Source of the DNA: Mediterraneibacter glycyrrhizinilyticus | Lineage (GTDB): Bacteria > Bacillota > Clostridia > Lachnospirales > Lachnospiraceae | NCBI RefSeq assembly: GCF_015560805.1 | Contig: NZ_JADMSO010000002.1 | Coordinates: 124,001-188,000 of the forward strand | Length of the DNA stretch: 64,000 nt | Direction of reading: 5' to 3' | Shown here: positions 17,097-26,653 of the stretch, piece after piece | Position numbering within the stretch: the stretch's first letter is position 1 | Layout: every line of letters starts with the position of its first letter | Position numbers and translations under genes: made by a program | Notes under the pieces: generated by a model | What the model was told of the DNA's origin: nothing | The model's database searches: none | What the model saw: the letters and a program-made list of their open reading frames with translations, nothing else

Positions 17097-19673
17097 ATGG
17101 GGCTTATAGAGAAAATTTTCGGTACGCACAGTGAAAATGAACTGAAGCGTATCTACCCGATCGTAGACCGGATCGATGCACTGGAACCGGAGATACAGGT
17201 ATTGTCCGATCAGGAGTTGAAAGATAAGACAAGAGAGTTCAAACAACGTCTTTCGGACGGCGAGACGCTGGATGATATTCTGCCGGAGGCATATGCGGTT
17301 GTGCGGGAGGCGGCAAAACGAAGTCTTGGAATGCGGCATTACCGGGTACAGCTGATCGGAGGGATCATTCTCCATCAGGGACGTATCGCGGAGATGCGAA
17401 CGGGAGAGGGAAAGACTTTAGTTTCCACGCTTCCGGCGTATTTGAATGCGCTTTCGGGAAAAGGCGTGCATATCGTCACAGTCAACGATTATCTGGCAAA
17501 GCGTGATGCGGAGTGGATGGGAAAGGTTCATGAATTCCTCGGACTGACCGTCGGGGTTGTGTTAAACGGCATGGAGAATGAGGAACGCCGCGCGGCATAT
17601 AATTGTGACATCACTTATGTGACGAACAATGAGCTTGGATTTGATTATCTGCGTGACAACATGGTGATCTACAAAGAACAGCTTGTACAGCGCGGGCTGA
17701 ATTTTGCAATCATCGACGAGGTCGACTCCGTCCTGATCGATGAGGCTAGAACACCGCTGATCATTTCCGGTCAGAGCGGAAAGTCAACAAAGCTCTACGA
17801 AGCCTGCGACATTCTGGCGCGTCAGCTGGAGCGGGGCGAGGCGAGCGGAGAGTTTACGAAGATGAACGCCATTATGGGCGAGGATATCGAGGAGACGGGA
17901 GACTACATTGTCAACGAGAAAGAAAAGAACGTCAATCTGACCGAAGACGGCGTCAAGAAAGTCGAGCAGTTCTTCCATATCGAGAACCTTGCGGATCCGG
18001 AAAATCTGGAGATCCAGCATAATATCATTCTAGCGCTCCGGGCCCACAATCTGATGTTCAAGGATCAGGATTATGTTGTGACGCCGGACGGCGAGGTAGT
18101 GATCGTCGACGAATTTACCGGACGAATCATGCCGGGACGTCGTTATTCCGACGGTCTGCATCAGGCAATCGAGGCGAAAGAGCATGTACAGGTGCGCCGG
18201 GAGAGCAAGACGCTGGCGACGATCACATTCCAGAACCTGTTCAATAAGTTTGAGAAGAAGAGCGGTATGACAGGTACGGCTCTGACGGAAGAAAAAGAGT
18301 TCCGTGATATTTACGGAATGGACGTTGTGGAGATTCCGACGAACAAACCGGTACAGAGACAGGATCTTGACGATGCGGTCTACAAGACAAAAGCGGAGAA
18401 ATATCGTGCGGTCGTGGACGAAGTGATCCGTGCACATGCGACCGGACAGCCGGTTCTGGTCGGTACGATCACGATCGAGGTATCGGAACTGCTCAGCAAG
18501 ATGCTGAAAAAAGAGGGGATCAAGCACAATGTCCTGAATGCGAAATACCATGAGATGGAAGCAGAGATTGTGGCAGATGCCGGACTGCACGGCGCGGTGA
18601 CGATCGCTACCAATATGGCGGGACGTGGTACGGATATCAAGCTGGATGAGGAAGCGCGTGCAGCGGGCGGTCTGAAGATCATCGGCACAGAGCGGCATGA
18701 ATCCAGACGAATTGACAATCAGCTCCGTGGACGTTCCGGACGTCAGGGAGATCCGGGAGAATCCCGATTCTATATCTCCCTGGAAGACGATCTGATGCGT
18801 CTGTTTGGTTCCGAAAAGTTGATGAGCGTGTTCAATACACTCGGTGTGGAAGACGGCGAACAGATCGAACACAAGATGCTTTCCAGTGCGATCGAGAAAG
18901 CGCAGAAGAAGATCGAGAGCAACAACTTCGGCATCCGTAAGAACCTGTTAGAATATGATCAGGTCATGAACGAACAAAGAGAGATCATCTATGGCGAGCG
19001 CCGCCGGGTTCTGGACGGGGAGAGTATGCGCGATACGGTGTACAATATGATCACCGAGTTCGTGGAGAATACGACGGATCGCTTTGTATCTCCGGATGTG
19101 GATATGGAAGACGCCGATCTCGGCGGACTGGAACGGACGCTGCACGAGGTGATCCCGCAGCTCGGCTTCCCGAAAGCGGAAGAACTGAAGAAGACGTCCC
19201 AGAAAGAGCTGAAGCATCTTTTGAAAGAACATGCAGTGAAAGCATATGAGGCAAAGGAGGCTGAGTTCCCGGAGGCAGAACAGATCCGTGAGATGGAACG
19301 TGTGATCCTTTTAAAGGTGATCGATGCGAAATGGATGGATCATATCGATGATATGGACCAGCTTCGTCAGGGAATCGGACTGCAGGCGTACGGTCAGAGA
19401 AACCCGCTTGTCGAGTATAAGATGATGGGCTACGATATGTTCGGTGAGATGACCAATGCGATCGCAGAGATGACGATCCGCACGTTGTTCCACATTCGGG
19501 TAGAACAGAAAGTGGAACGTGAACAGGTCGCAAAAGTAACCGGAACGAATAAGGACGAAAGCGCAGTGCGCGCTCCGAAACGCCGTGAGGAAAAGAAAGT
19601 TTATCCAAACGATCCGTGTCCGTGCGGAAGCGGAAAGAAGTATAAGCAGTGCTGCGGAAGAAAGATCAAATAA
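17097..19673 (+). CDS. secA: Preprotein translocase motor ATPase SecA
   Basis: Drives secretion of unfolded preproteins through SecYEG by ATP hydrolysis. The 858-residue protein has the Walker A MRTGEGKT (~103), [14 protein letters not shown] (Walker B), the preprotein cross-linking domain, GRGTDIKL and [10 protein letters not shown] (second RecA fold), the helical wing/scaffold region and a C-terminal zinc-binding SEC-C motif [16 protein letters not shown]. It is the full-length housekeeping form (not the shorter accessory SecA2). AAGGAG precedes the ATG at good spacing. prfB follows 68 nt later, an arrangement common in Firmicutes. Confidence 0.98.
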   Translation: MGLIEKIFGTHSENELKRIYPIVDRIDALEPEIQVLSDQELKDKTREFKQRLSDGETLDDILPEAYAVVREAAKRSLGMRHYRVQLIGGIILHQGRIAEMRTGEGKTLVSTLPAYLNALSGKGVHIVTVNDYLAKRDAEWMGKVHEFLGLTVGVVLNGMENEERRAAYNCDITYVTNNELGFDYLRDNMVIYKEQLVQRGLNFAIIDEVDSVLIDEARTPLIISGQSGKSTKLYEACDILARQLERGEASGEFTKMNAIMGEDIEETGDYIVNEKEKNVNLTEDGVKKVEQFFHIENLADPENLEIQHNIILALRAHNLMFKDQDYVVTPDGEVVIVDEFTGRIMPGRRYSDGLHQAIEAKEHVQVRRESKTLATITFQNLFNKFEKKSGMTGTALTEEKEFRDIYGMDVVEIPTNKPVQRQDLDDAVYKTKAEKYRAVVDEVIRAHATGQPVLVGTITIEVSELLSKMLKKEGIKHNVLNAKYHEMEAEIVADAGLHGAVTIATNMAGRGTDIKLDEEARAAGGLKIIGTERHESRRIDNQLRGRSGRQGDPGESRFYISLEDDLMRLFGSEKLMSVFNTLGVEDGEQIEHKMLSSAIEKAQKKIESNNFGIRKNLLEYDQVMNEQREIIYGERRRVLDGESMRDTVYNMITEFVENTTDRFVSPDVDMEDADLGGLERTLHEVIPQLGFPKAEELKKTSQKELKHLLKEHAVKAYEAKEAEFPEAEQIREMERVILLKVIDAKWMDHIDDMDQLRQGIGLQAYGQRNPLVEYKMMGYDMFGEMTNAIAEMTIRTLFHIRVEQKVEREQVAKVTGTNKDESAVRAPKRREEKKVYPNDPCPCGSGKKYKQCCGRKIK

Positions 19674-19741
19674 CAGCAAATAAGATCAAATAACAGAAGA
19701 TACAGACCAATGAATGTAAGAAAAAGAAAGAGGTGATCAAG

Positions 19742-20846
19742 GTGGTTTTACTGGATGAATTAAAGCAGAATCTGACTGCATATGAAGAACCGCTGAAAGA
19801 TTTGAGGGATTCACTTTGACTTAGCGTCAAAGAAAGAACGGATTGAGGAACTGGAACGGAAGATCGAGGAACCGAACTTCTGGGATAACCCGGAAGAATC
19901 GCAGCATACAATGAAGCTGCTCCGAAGTATTCAGGATTCCGTGAAAAAAATTGAAAAAATGTATGCAGATTACGAGGATATCGGGCTTCTGATCGAGATG
20001 AGCGAGGAAGAACCGGATGACGAGACGATCGAAGAGATCCGGGAAGATCTGGAGAGGTTTCAGGAAGAGTTTGAAGAACTGCGGATCGGAACGCTTTTGA
20101 CCGGAGAGTATGACCGGAATGATGCGATCATGAGCATTCATGCGGGAGCCGGCGGAACCGAGTCCTGTGACTGGGCAAGTATGTTGTATCGGATGTATAC
20201 CCGTTGGGCAGAGAAGAAAGGATTTACTGTGGAAGTGTTGGATTATCTGGAGGGTGATGTGGCAGGGATCAAAGGTGTGACGTTTGAGGTGCGCGGTGAA
20301 AATGCCTACGGGTATCTGCGCTCCGAAAAAGGCGTTCACCGTCTTGTGCGGATCTCCCCGTTCAATGCGGCGGGAAAACGTCAGACTTCCTTTGTGTCCT
20401 GCGATGTGATCCCGGATATCGAGGATGAGATCGAGATCGAGATCAACGAAGACGATCTGCGGATCGATACGTACCGATCCAGCGGAGCCGGCGGACAGCA
20501 TATCAACAAGACGTCTTCGGCAGTGCGTATTACGCATCTTCCGACCGGAATCGTTGTACAGTGTCAGAATGAACGTTCCCAGCATATGAATAAGGACAAG
20601 GCGATGCAGATGCTCAAAGCAAAACTTTATCTGATCAAACAGCAGGAACAGGCAGACAAAGTATCGGACATCCGCGGAGAGATCAAAGAGATCGGATTTG
20701 GAAGCCAGATCCGTTCCTATGTCATGCAGCCGTATACGCTCGTGAAAGATCACCGGACGAATGCGGAGATCAGCAATATAGGCGCGGTCATGGATGGAAA
20801 TATCGATCCGTTTATCAATGCATACTTAAGTGCAAAAAAAGCGTGA
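19742..20846 (+). CDS. prfB: Peptide chain release factor 2 (programmed +1 frameshift)
   Basis: Recognises UGA and UAA stop codons and triggers peptide release. The gene is split: codons 1-25 run from a GTG at 19742 (AGGTGA six nt upstream) to an in-frame TGA at 19817-19819. A +1 slip after CTT moves to the frame that continues to 20846, giving 367 residues. The joined N-terminus (VLLDELKQNL..YEEPLKDLRDSL then DLASKKERIEELE) is that of RF2. Further on are the peptidyl-hydrolysis motif GAGGQHINKT and domain 3. Annotating only the second frame would lose the first ~55 residues. Confidence 0.95.
19801..19820 (+). promoter_or_regulatory. prfB autoregulatory frameshift site
   Basis: TTTGAGGGATTCACTTTGAC contains an internal SD-like GAGGG, then the slippery CTT followed by TGA C. 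This matches the RF2 frameshift signal, in which low RF2 slows termination at UGA-C and favours the +1 slip. The SD-like element is weaker than the canonical AGGGGG. Confidence 0.9.
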
Positions 20847-20848
20847 TT

Positions 20849-20885
20849 GTCTGTCGGCGGGGATTTTTTGATCCCTCCGGCAGAC
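20849..20885 (+). other. Stem-loop between prfB and hom
   Basis: GTCTGTCGGCGGGGAT (20849-20864) pairs imperfectly with ATCCCTCCGGCAGAC (20871-20885) around a 6-nt T-rich loop. No T-run follows, so it is at best a weak terminator or an mRNA-stabilising hairpin. Confidence 0.5.
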
Positions 20886-20923
20886 ATTGCCGTTTACACG
20901 AAAAAGGAAAGGAATGAAAGAAG

Positions 20924-22141
20924 ATGGTAAATATAGCTGTGATGGGCTACGGCACGGTAGGATCTGGGGTCGTGGAAGTGATCAATACAAACGGCGCAAC
21001 GATCAACCAGAGAGTCGGCGATGAGATACATATCAAATATGTGCTGGATCTGCGGGATTTTCCGGGGGATCCGATCCAGGAGAAGATCATTCATGATTTT
21101 GATACGATCGTAAATGATCCGGAGATCCAGATCGTCGTGGAAGTAATGGGAGGAATCGAGCCGGCATATACATTTGTGAAAAAATGTCTTCTTGCAGGGA
21201 AGAGTGTGGCGACCTCGAACAAGGCGCTTGTGGCAAAACACGGGGCGGAGCTTCTTTCCATCGCGCGGGAGCGGGAGATCAACTTTTTGTTTGAAGCAAG
21301 CGTAGGCGGCGGCATCCCGATCATCCGTCCGCTGAATTCTTCGATGACGGCGGATGAGATCGAGGAGATCACCGGAATCCTGAACGGAACGACCAACTAT
21401 ATGTTGACAAAGATGTTCTATGAGGGTGCGGATTATGATGAGGTGCTGAAAGAAGCACAGGCAAAAGGATATGCGGAGCGCAATCCGGAAGCGGATGTGG
21501 AGGGGCACGATGCCTGCCGGAAGATTGCGATCTTATCCTCATTGATCTCCGGTCGTCAGGTGGATTTTGAGGACATTTATACCGAGGGGATCACAGAGAT
21601 CACAAAAGAGGATATGCTGTACGCAAAGGCAATGGGCATGACGATCAAACTGCTTGCGTCGAGCAGAAGAGACGGCGATCATCTGCATGCGATCGTAGCA
21701 CCGCATCTTCTTCGCAGTGATCATCCTCTGTACAGCGTCAACGATGTGTTCAATGCGATTTTTGTGCACGGAAATGTGCTCGGGGACGCGATGTTCTATG
21801 GAAGCGGCGCCGGAAAACTTCCGACAGCAAGCGCTGTCGTATCCGACGTGGTGGATGAGGCGAAGCACCTGCACCGGAATATTATGACGATGTGGAAGAG
21901 TGAAAAGCTGACTTTGCAGCCGATCGCAGATACGAGCAAACAGTTTTTTGTCCGGATCAAAGGGGAAGCAGAAGCGTTGAGAGCACATCTGGAAAGCAAA
22001 TTCGGTCCGATCCGGATCGTGCAGGCGGAAAGTCTGGACGGAGAGTTTGGATTTTTGACGGAAGTGATGACGGAGGGCGAGTATGCGAAGTGTGCGGAAG
22101 AATTTCCGGGGATCCTGCATATGATCCGTGTACAAGAGTAA
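20924..22141 (+). CDS. hom: Homoserine dehydrogenase
   Basis: Converts aspartate semialdehyde to homoserine with NAD(P)H, the branch point to threonine and methionine. The 405-residue protein has the dinucleotide-binding GYGTVG at the start, TSNKALVAKHG and the substrate region GGGIPIIRPL, EITGILNGTTNYML, and the catalytic Asp/Lys region NPEADVEGHDACRKIAIL. The last ~75 residues look like an ACT regulatory domain (FFVRIKGEAEAL ... FLTEVMTEGE), suggesting threonine feedback. Followed 14 nt later by the iPGM-family gene and then lysC. Confidence 0.96.
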   Translation: MVNIAVMGYGTVGSGVVEVINTNGATINQRVGDEIHIKYVLDLRDFPGDPIQEKIIHDFDTIVNDPEIQIVVEVMGGIEPAYTFVKKCLLAGKSVATSNKALVAKHGAELLSIAREREINFLFEASVGGGIPIIRPLNSSMTADEIEEITGILNGTTNYMLTKMFYEGADYDEVLKEAQAKGYAERNPEADVEGHDACRKIAILSSLISGRQVDFEDIYTEGITEITKEDMLYAKAMGMTIKLLASSRRDGDHLHAIVAPHLLRSDHPLYSVNDVFNAIFVHGNVLGDAMFYGSGAGKLPTASAVVSDVVDEAKHLHRNIMTMWKSEKLTLQPIADTSKQFFVRIKGEAEALRAHLESKFGPIRIVQAESLDGEFGFLTEVMTEGEYAKCAEEFPGILHMIRVQE

Positions 22142-22155
22142 AGGGGGAAAAGAGA

Positions 22156-23361
22156 TTGAAGTATCTGGTGATGCTCTGCGATGGAATGGCAGATGAACCG
22201 TTGGAGGAACTGGGTGGAAAAACACCGCTGGAAGCGGCAGCGACGCCGAATATGGATCGACTTGCAAAAGTTTCTGAGATCGGTATGGTGCGGACGGTTC
22301 CGGAGGGAATGGCCCCCGGAAGCGACACTGCAAATCTGTCTGTGATCGGATATGATCCGAAATGTTATTATACAGGGAGATCTCCGTTGGAAGCGCTGAG
22401 TATCGGAGTTGATATGGCGCCGGATGATGTGTCATTTCGTTGTAATGTGGTGACACTTTCCGAGGAAGAAGAGAAATATGAGGACCGGAAGATCTTAGAT
22501 CACAGTTCGGATGAGATCAGTACCGAAGAGGCGGCAGTTCTTTTGGAAGCGCTGAAAGAGGGCTTAAAGCGGGATGGTTATGAATTTTATGTCGGAACGA
22601 GCTATCGCCACCTTCTGATCTGGAAACACGGAAGCGTTGTGGAATTGACGCCGCCGCATGATATCCTGACGAAGCGGATCGGGGAATTTCTTCCGAAAGA
22701 TTCTCTGCTGCGGGAAATGATGGAGAAAAGTTATGAGATTCTGAATCATCATCCGGTCAACGAAGCGAGGCGAAAGAACGGTTTGAAGCCTGCCAACTCT
22801 GCATGGTTCTGGGGAGCGGGAACAAGACCGGCATTGAAAGCATTTGAAGAACTGCATGGGAAAACAGGCGCGATGATCTCGGCCGTGGATCTGCTGAAAG
22901 GGATCGCAGTAGGAGCCGGTATGCAGAACCTCATGGTCGAGGGCGCAAACGGCGGACTGCATACGAACTACACCGGAAAAGCGGAAGCGGCAGTGAAAGC
23001 GCTGACAGAAGACGGATTTGATTTTGTATATATCCATGTCGAAGCTCCGGATGAGATGGGGCATCAGGGAAAGGTAAAAGACAAGATTCGGTCGATCGAA
23101 TGGATCGATGAAAAAATTATTGGTCCGGTGACAGAGAGACTTTCAAAACAGGGACAGGATTTCCGAATGCTGGTCCTGCCGGATCATCCGACGCCGATCT
23201 GCGTGCGGACGCATACAGCCGATCCGGTTCCGTATTTGCTGTATGACAGTACGAAAAATGCGCAGGGAGCAGCGTCCTATGATGAAAAACATGGGATGAA
23301 GAGTAAAATCAGAGAAGAAGAGGGGCACCGCCTGATCGGGCACCTTTTTGAAGGAGAATAG
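22156..23361 (+). CDS. iPGM-family protein, probable alternative homoserine kinase
   Basis: A 401-residue member of the alkaline-phosphatase/cofactor-independent phosphoglycerate mutase superfamily. It has the N-terminal metal site (LVMLCDGMADEP), the phosphate-accepting Ser in GSDTANLSVIGYDP, HVEAPDEMGHQGK, and the C-terminal metal ligands (LPDHPTP, HTADPVPYLLYD). The family is generally annotated as archaeal-type phosphoglycerate mutase, but a subgroup found beside hom and lysC in genomes without thrB is the proposed homoserine kinase. Here it lies exactly between hom and lysC. The TTG start at 22156 follows AAGGGGG by 8 nt; upstream in-frame codons overlap hom and are not used. Confidence 0.85.
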   Translation: MKYLVMLCDGMADEPLEELGGKTPLEAAATPNMDRLAKVSEIGMVRTVPEGMAPGSDTANLSVIGYDPKCYYTGRSPLEALSIGVDMAPDDVSFRCNVVTLSEEEEKYEDRKILDHSSDEISTEEAAVLLEALKEGLKRDGYEFYVGTSYRHLLIWKHGSVVELTPPHDILTKRIGEFLPKDSLLREMMEKSYEILNHHPVNEARRKNGLKPANSAWFWGAGTRPALKAFEELHGKTGAMISAVDLLKGIAVGAGMQNLMVEGANGGLHTNYTGKAEAAVKALTEDGFDFVYIHVEAPDEMGHQGKVKDKIRSIEWIDEKIIGPVTERLSKQGQDFRMLVLPDHPTPICVRTHTADPVPYLLYDSTKNAQGAASYDEKHGMKSKIREEEGHRLIGHLFEGE

Positions 23362-23362
23362 T

Positions 23363-24571
23363 ATGCTGATCGTGAAAAAATTTGGAGGCAGTTCTGTTGC
23401 AGACCGGGAACGGATCTTTAATGTGGCAGAACGCTGTGTGGAAGAATACAAAAAAGGCAATGATGTGATCGTTGTGCTTTCCGCTATGGGAGATACAACG
23501 GATGAATTGATCGCGAAAGCAAAAGAGATCAATCCGAATGCATCGAGACGGGAAATGGATATGCTATTGACAACCGGAGAGCAGGTGTCGGTCTCTTTGA
23601 TGGCAATGGCAATCTCTTCGATGGGAATCCCGGCGGTTTCCCTGAACGCATTTCAAGTGGGAATGCATTGCACATCCGCTTATGGGAACGCCCGGTTTAA
23701 ACGGGTCGATGCGGACCGCATCCGACATGAACTGGAGTATCGGAAGATCGTGATCATCACCGGATTTCAGGGCGTGAATAAGTACGAAGATTATGTGACG
23801 CTTGGAAGAGGCGGATCGGATACAACAGCAGTTGCGATCGCAGCAGCGCTTCACGCCGATGCGTGCGAGATCTATACCGATGTGGATGGCGTGTATACGG
23901 CAGACCCGAGAATCGTAAAAAATGCAAGAAAACTGGAGTCCATCAGCTACGATGAGATGTTGGAACTGGCATCGCTGGGGGCGAAAGTGCTTCACAATCG
24001 TTCGGTGGAAATGGCAAAAAAATATGGCGTACAGCTGATCGTCCGGTCCAGTCTGAACCGGTCGGAGGGTACGGTAGTCAAGGAGGTAGCGAAAATGGAA
24101 AAAATGCTGATCAGCGGAGTTGCATCCGACAAAAATACATCCCGTGTGTCTGTGATCGGTGTGCAGGATAAGCCGGGAGTGGCATTTAAGATTTTTAATA
24201 CATTGGCGAAAAAAGGGATCAATGTGGATATTATCCTGCAGTCGGTGGGACGCGGCGGCACGAAAGATATATCGTTTACAGTTTCTCAGGAAGATTTAAA
24301 TGATACGTTAAAGACATTGGAAGAAAACAAAGAGTCGCTGACGATCCAGGAGATCAAACATAAAGATAACGTGGCAAAGATTTCAATCGTAGGTGCGGGA
24401 ATGATGAGCAACCCGGGTGTGGCTGCAAAAATGTTTGAATCATTGTTCAATGCACAGGTGAACATCAGCATGATCTCCACCTCGGAAGTGCGGATCACGG
24501 TTTTGATCGATGAAAATGATGTGGAGCGTGCAATGGTTGCCGTTCACGATGGCTTTGGACTGGGTGCTTAG
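23363..24571 (+). CDS. lysC: Aspartate kinase
   Basis: Phosphorylates aspartate, the first step to lysine, threonine, methionine and diaminopimelate. The 402-residue protein has KKFGGSSVAD at the N-terminus, MLLTTGEQVSVSLMAMA, GRGGSDTTAVAIAAALHAD and YTDVDGVYTADPRIV, followed by two ACT domains (~265-400) with SVIGVQDKPGVAFKIFNTLA and IVGAGMMSNPGVAAKMFE for amino acid feedback. The ATG at 23363 follows AAGGAG and lies 1 nt after the stop of the preceding gene, so the two are translationally coupled. It ends the hom operon. Confidence 0.96.
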   Translation: MLIVKKFGGSSVADRERIFNVAERCVEEYKKGNDVIVVLSAMGDTTDELIAKAKEINPNASRREMDMLLTTGEQVSVSLMAMAISSMGIPAVSLNAFQVGMHCTSAYGNARFKRVDADRIRHELEYRKIVIITGFQGVNKYEDYVTLGRGGSDTTAVAIAAALHADACEIYTDVDGVYTADPRIVKNARKLESISYDEMLELASLGAKVLHNRSVEMAKKYGVQLIVRSSLNRSEGTVVKEVAKMEKMLISGVASDKNTSRVSVIGVQDKPGVAFKIFNTLAKKGINVDIILQSVGRGGTKDISFTVSQEDLNDTLKTLEENKESLTIQEIKHKDNVAKISIVGAGMMSNPGVAAKMFESLFNAQVNISMISTSEVRITVLIDENDVERAMVAVHDGFGLGA

Positions 24572-24633
24572 GCGGGACGTATGGAAGATCCGGCAAAAAG
24601 AGTTCCGGTAAAAAAGAGAGCTGGTAAAAAGTA

Positions 24634-24681
24634 AAAAAAGAGGGCGGTGAACTTGCCGGAGTGCGGCGGCTTCACTGCCCG
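24634..24681 (-). terminator. Intrinsic terminator for the XRE regulator gene
   Basis: GGGCGGTGAA (24642-24651) pairs with TTCACTGCCC (24671-24680), with one G-U type pair and an inner CCG/CGG stem. On the minus strand it is followed by a U-run from the A-run at 24634-24640. It may also block read-through from lysC. Confidence 0.7.
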
Positions 24682-24682
24682 T

Positions 24683-25060
24683 TTATTCATGCAGGACCTT
24701 GCGGACCAGACGGCGGTCTTCCTCGCTTGCCTGCCGGTATTTCAAGATCAGATCACATTCGTCTTCTGTCAGGATCAAGGTTGTGTCGCTGTGCTCTCTG
24801 TGTGCCACAGTATAAGGCGGACATACCTCGCGGAACATGAGTGTGGAGGAACGAAAGGAATCCACGATCAATTGATTCAGCGAGATCTCATAGAGCTCGG
24901 AAAGTTTGACAAGCAGTCCGAGATCAGGATCCCGTTTTCCGGTCTCATAGTTGGAGTAAGCCTGACGGGAAATGTTTAGATACTCACTGACGTCTTTTTG
25001 TGTCAGTGCGTTTGCTTTTCGATATTCATATAAATTTTTCGTAAGCTGCAGATTTGCCAA
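24683..25060 (-). CDS. XRE-family helix-turn-helix regulator
   Basis: A 125-residue DNA-binding protein. The N-terminal HTH (LYEYRKANALTQKDVSEYLNISRQAYSNYETGKRDPD, given here by its ends LYEYRKANAL and YETGKRDPD) is typical of Cro/C1 repressors. The C-terminal ~60 residues show no clear ligand domain and include a charged helix near the end (EDECDLILKYRQASEEDRRL). Start choice: GGAGGG is followed by ATG with no spacer (25066), whereas TTG at 25060 has proper spacing and gives MANLQLTKNL. The targets are unknown; the CYTH gene next to it on the same strand is one candidate. Confidence 0.8.
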   Translation of the reverse strand: MANLQLTKNLYEYRKANALTQKDVSEYLNISRQAYSNYETGKRDPDLGLLVKLSELYEISLNQLIVDSFRSSTLMFREVCPPYTVAHREHSDTTLILTEDECDLILKYRQASEEDRRLVRKVLHE

Positions 25061-25186
25061 CGTCATCCCTCCATACCGGAAACTTCTTGTCTGTGCTGTG
25101 AACCAGTCCACATTATAGCAAGTTTCTTAATAGGATTGACCGGATGGCGACGTAATATAGCATAAATTACAAAAGCAACAGAATGT

Positions 25187-25642
25187 TTACAACTTACTTA
25201 AATTACTATTGTGAAAACGGGAGGAATGGGTGACATCTTCTCCAAACCAGTCCGGAGCATGAAAAGTCTCGGCTGAGAGAAGATCCGGGAATTCAACCTC
25301 GGCAAGAATCAGACCATCCAGATCTCCGCGGAAGAAATCCAGTTCGATCACAAGCGGAGAGTCGAAAGAAAGCGGAATGACATAACGGTCTTTGATGATC
25401 AGACGTCCGTCTGCTTTTTCTCTCAGATGCAGATACGCTTCCTTTGTCAGCGGAAGATTGTATTCTTCGCGAGCCATCAGTCCTTTTGATTTGTAGGTGA
25501 GGATATAATCATCCTGATCCCGGCGAACCCTGACGACCGGCTCGGTACAAAGATAACCTTGTTCGATCCGTCTGCAGGGAAAGTCGGATGGATGAAATGG
25601 GATCTTATTTTTGTCGATCAGATATTTGCGCTCAATTTCCAT
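25187..25642 (-). CDS. CYTH domain protein (class IV adenylate cyclase/triphosphatase-like)
   Basis: A 151-residue protein of the CYTH superfamily, which binds triphosphates in a beta-tunnel; bacterial members are mostly inorganic triphosphatases. The signature MEIERKYLI is at the N-terminus, followed by alternating charged strands VVRVRRDQDDYILTYKSKG, REEYNLPL, IIKDRYVIPL, VIELDFFRGDLDGLILAEVEFP. The ATG at 25642 follows CGGAGG by 7 nt; longer in-frame reading to 25675 is not supported. Length is typical of the small single-domain group. The substrate cannot be read from sequence. Confidence 0.85.
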   Translation of the reverse strand: MEIERKYLIDKNKIPFHPSDFPCRRIEQGYLCTEPVVRVRRDQDDYILTYKSKGLMAREEYNLPLTKEAYLHLREKADGRLIIKDRYVIPLSFDSPLVIELDFFRGDLDGLILAEVEFPDLLSAETFHAPDWFGEDVTHSSRFHNSNLSKL

Positions 25643-25758
25643 AAGGAACCTCCGTTGTCTTATTTGAATGTGCATCGGCTATCCGTAAAAGAAATCGGTC
25701 CGGATGCCATAGGATCATAATAAAATACCGCCGCGGAAGATGCAATGGGGAAGTTTAC

Positions 25759-25800
25759 GTTATTGTACAAAGGAAAATGGTTTCTATTTGTACAATGACG
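25759..25800. repeat. Intergenic TGTACA palindrome, copy 2 of 3
   Basis: Plan as at 8599: GTTATTGTACAAAGGAAAAT, then GG, then TTTCTATTTGTACAATGAC. The arms TTGTACAAA/TTTGTACAA are nearly perfect. It lies between the divergent CYTH and DJ-1 genes, ~34 nt before the DJ-1 start. Confidence 0.7.
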
Positions 25801-25833
25801 TGAAAATAAATGTAAAGTGAAAGGAAGAAAAGA

Positions 25834-26394
25834 TTGAAAATGAAAAATGTAAGAGTGTTTTTAGCAGATGGATTTGAAGAGATCGAAGCGTTGACCGTCG
25901 TGGACATTCTGCGCAGAGCAGGTGTGGAGACAACGACCGTATCCGTGACAAAAAAATGTGTAGTAGAGGGAGCGCATGGGATCTGTGTGGAAGCCGACGC
26001 GCTGTTTGAAGAAACGGATTTTCATGAGACAGAGATGCTCGTTCTTCCGGGCGGAATGCCCGGAACATTGAATCTGCAGGCGCATACAGGTCTCAGGGAA
26101 CTGCTGTTGGCATACGGGAAAGCGGAAAAATATGTGGCTGCGATCTGCGCGGCTCCGAGTATTCTGGGAGAACTCGGAATGTTGGATGGGAAACGTGCCT
26201 GCTGTTATCCGTCTTTTGAAGAGAAACTGACCGGAGCAGAGGTTGTAAGAGAACCGGTGGTTTTGGATCAGAACGTGATCACAAGCAGAGGGATGGGAAC
26301 GGCGATCCCGTTTGCACTGAAGCTTGTGGAGGTTCTTTGCGGCATGGAAAGAGCAGAAGAAGTGAGAAAATCGATCATTTATAATGAGGAATAA
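25834..26394 (+). CDS. DJ-1/PfpI (ThiJ) family protein
   Basis: A 186-residue single-domain protein of the DJ-1/ThiJ superfamily, whose members include deglycases, chaperones and proteases. The start VRVFLADGFEEIEALTVVD includes the conserved acidic Glu of the active site. The nucleophile elbow is AAICAAPSILGELG (Cys ~105), and TSRGMGTAIPFALKLVE is the C-terminal signature. TTG at 25834 follows AAGGAAG by 6 nt; ATG at 25840 is an alternative two codons later. The specific activity is not predictable from sequence. Confidence 0.88.
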   Translation: MKMKNVRVFLADGFEEIEALTVVDILRRAGVETTTVSVTKKCVVEGAHGICVEADALFEETDFHETEMLVLPGGMPGTLNLQAHTGLRELLLAYGKAEKYVAAICAAPSILGELGMLDGKRACCYPSFEEKLTGAEVVREPVVLDQNVITSRGMGTAIPFALKLVEVLCGMERAEEVRKSIIYNEE

Positions 26395-26408
26395 AAAAGA
26401 AGCAGAGC

Positions 26409-26452
26409 GTCAGTGTACAAGAGAAAATACGTTTTCCCATTTGTACACCGAC
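26409..26452. repeat. Intergenic TGTACA palindrome, copy 3 of 3
   Basis: GTCAGTGTACAA and TTGTACACCGAC arms around GAGAAAATACGTTTTCCCAT, in which GAAAA and TTTTC also pair. It is the most symmetrical copy. It lies after the DJ-1 gene, upstream of the tig promoter. Confidence 0.7.
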
Positions 26453-26498
26453 AAAAGCGGTGTTTTGGGAAAAAAGACTGGAAATTCGGGAATGTTTG

Positions 26499-26507
26499 TG
26501 CTATACT
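26499..26507 (+). promoter_or_regulatory. Probable extended -10 promoter for tig
   Basis: TGCTATACT is an extended -10 (TGnTATACT) about 145 nt upstream of the tig start. The -35 region is weak (TGGAAA at 17 nt). The rest of the 26395-26653 gap holds palindrome copy 3 and otherwise nothing recognised. Confidence 0.5.
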
Positions 26508-26653
26508 GACTCAATGACTGCGAATGTTTATTTTTATTCGATTACAAAAAGTATACCCGCCCGGGCATTCTGACCTACAGAAGCTTACGTACAGACGTGC
26601 TTTATATGGAGCATAAAGCAGAGAGCAGGGTACAAGTCAAGGAGGAAAATAAA

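Noticed and set aside
20849-20885. Attenuator or T-box before hom
   Set aside because: Only one imperfect hairpin, no T-run, no specifier loop or T-box sequence, and too short a leader.
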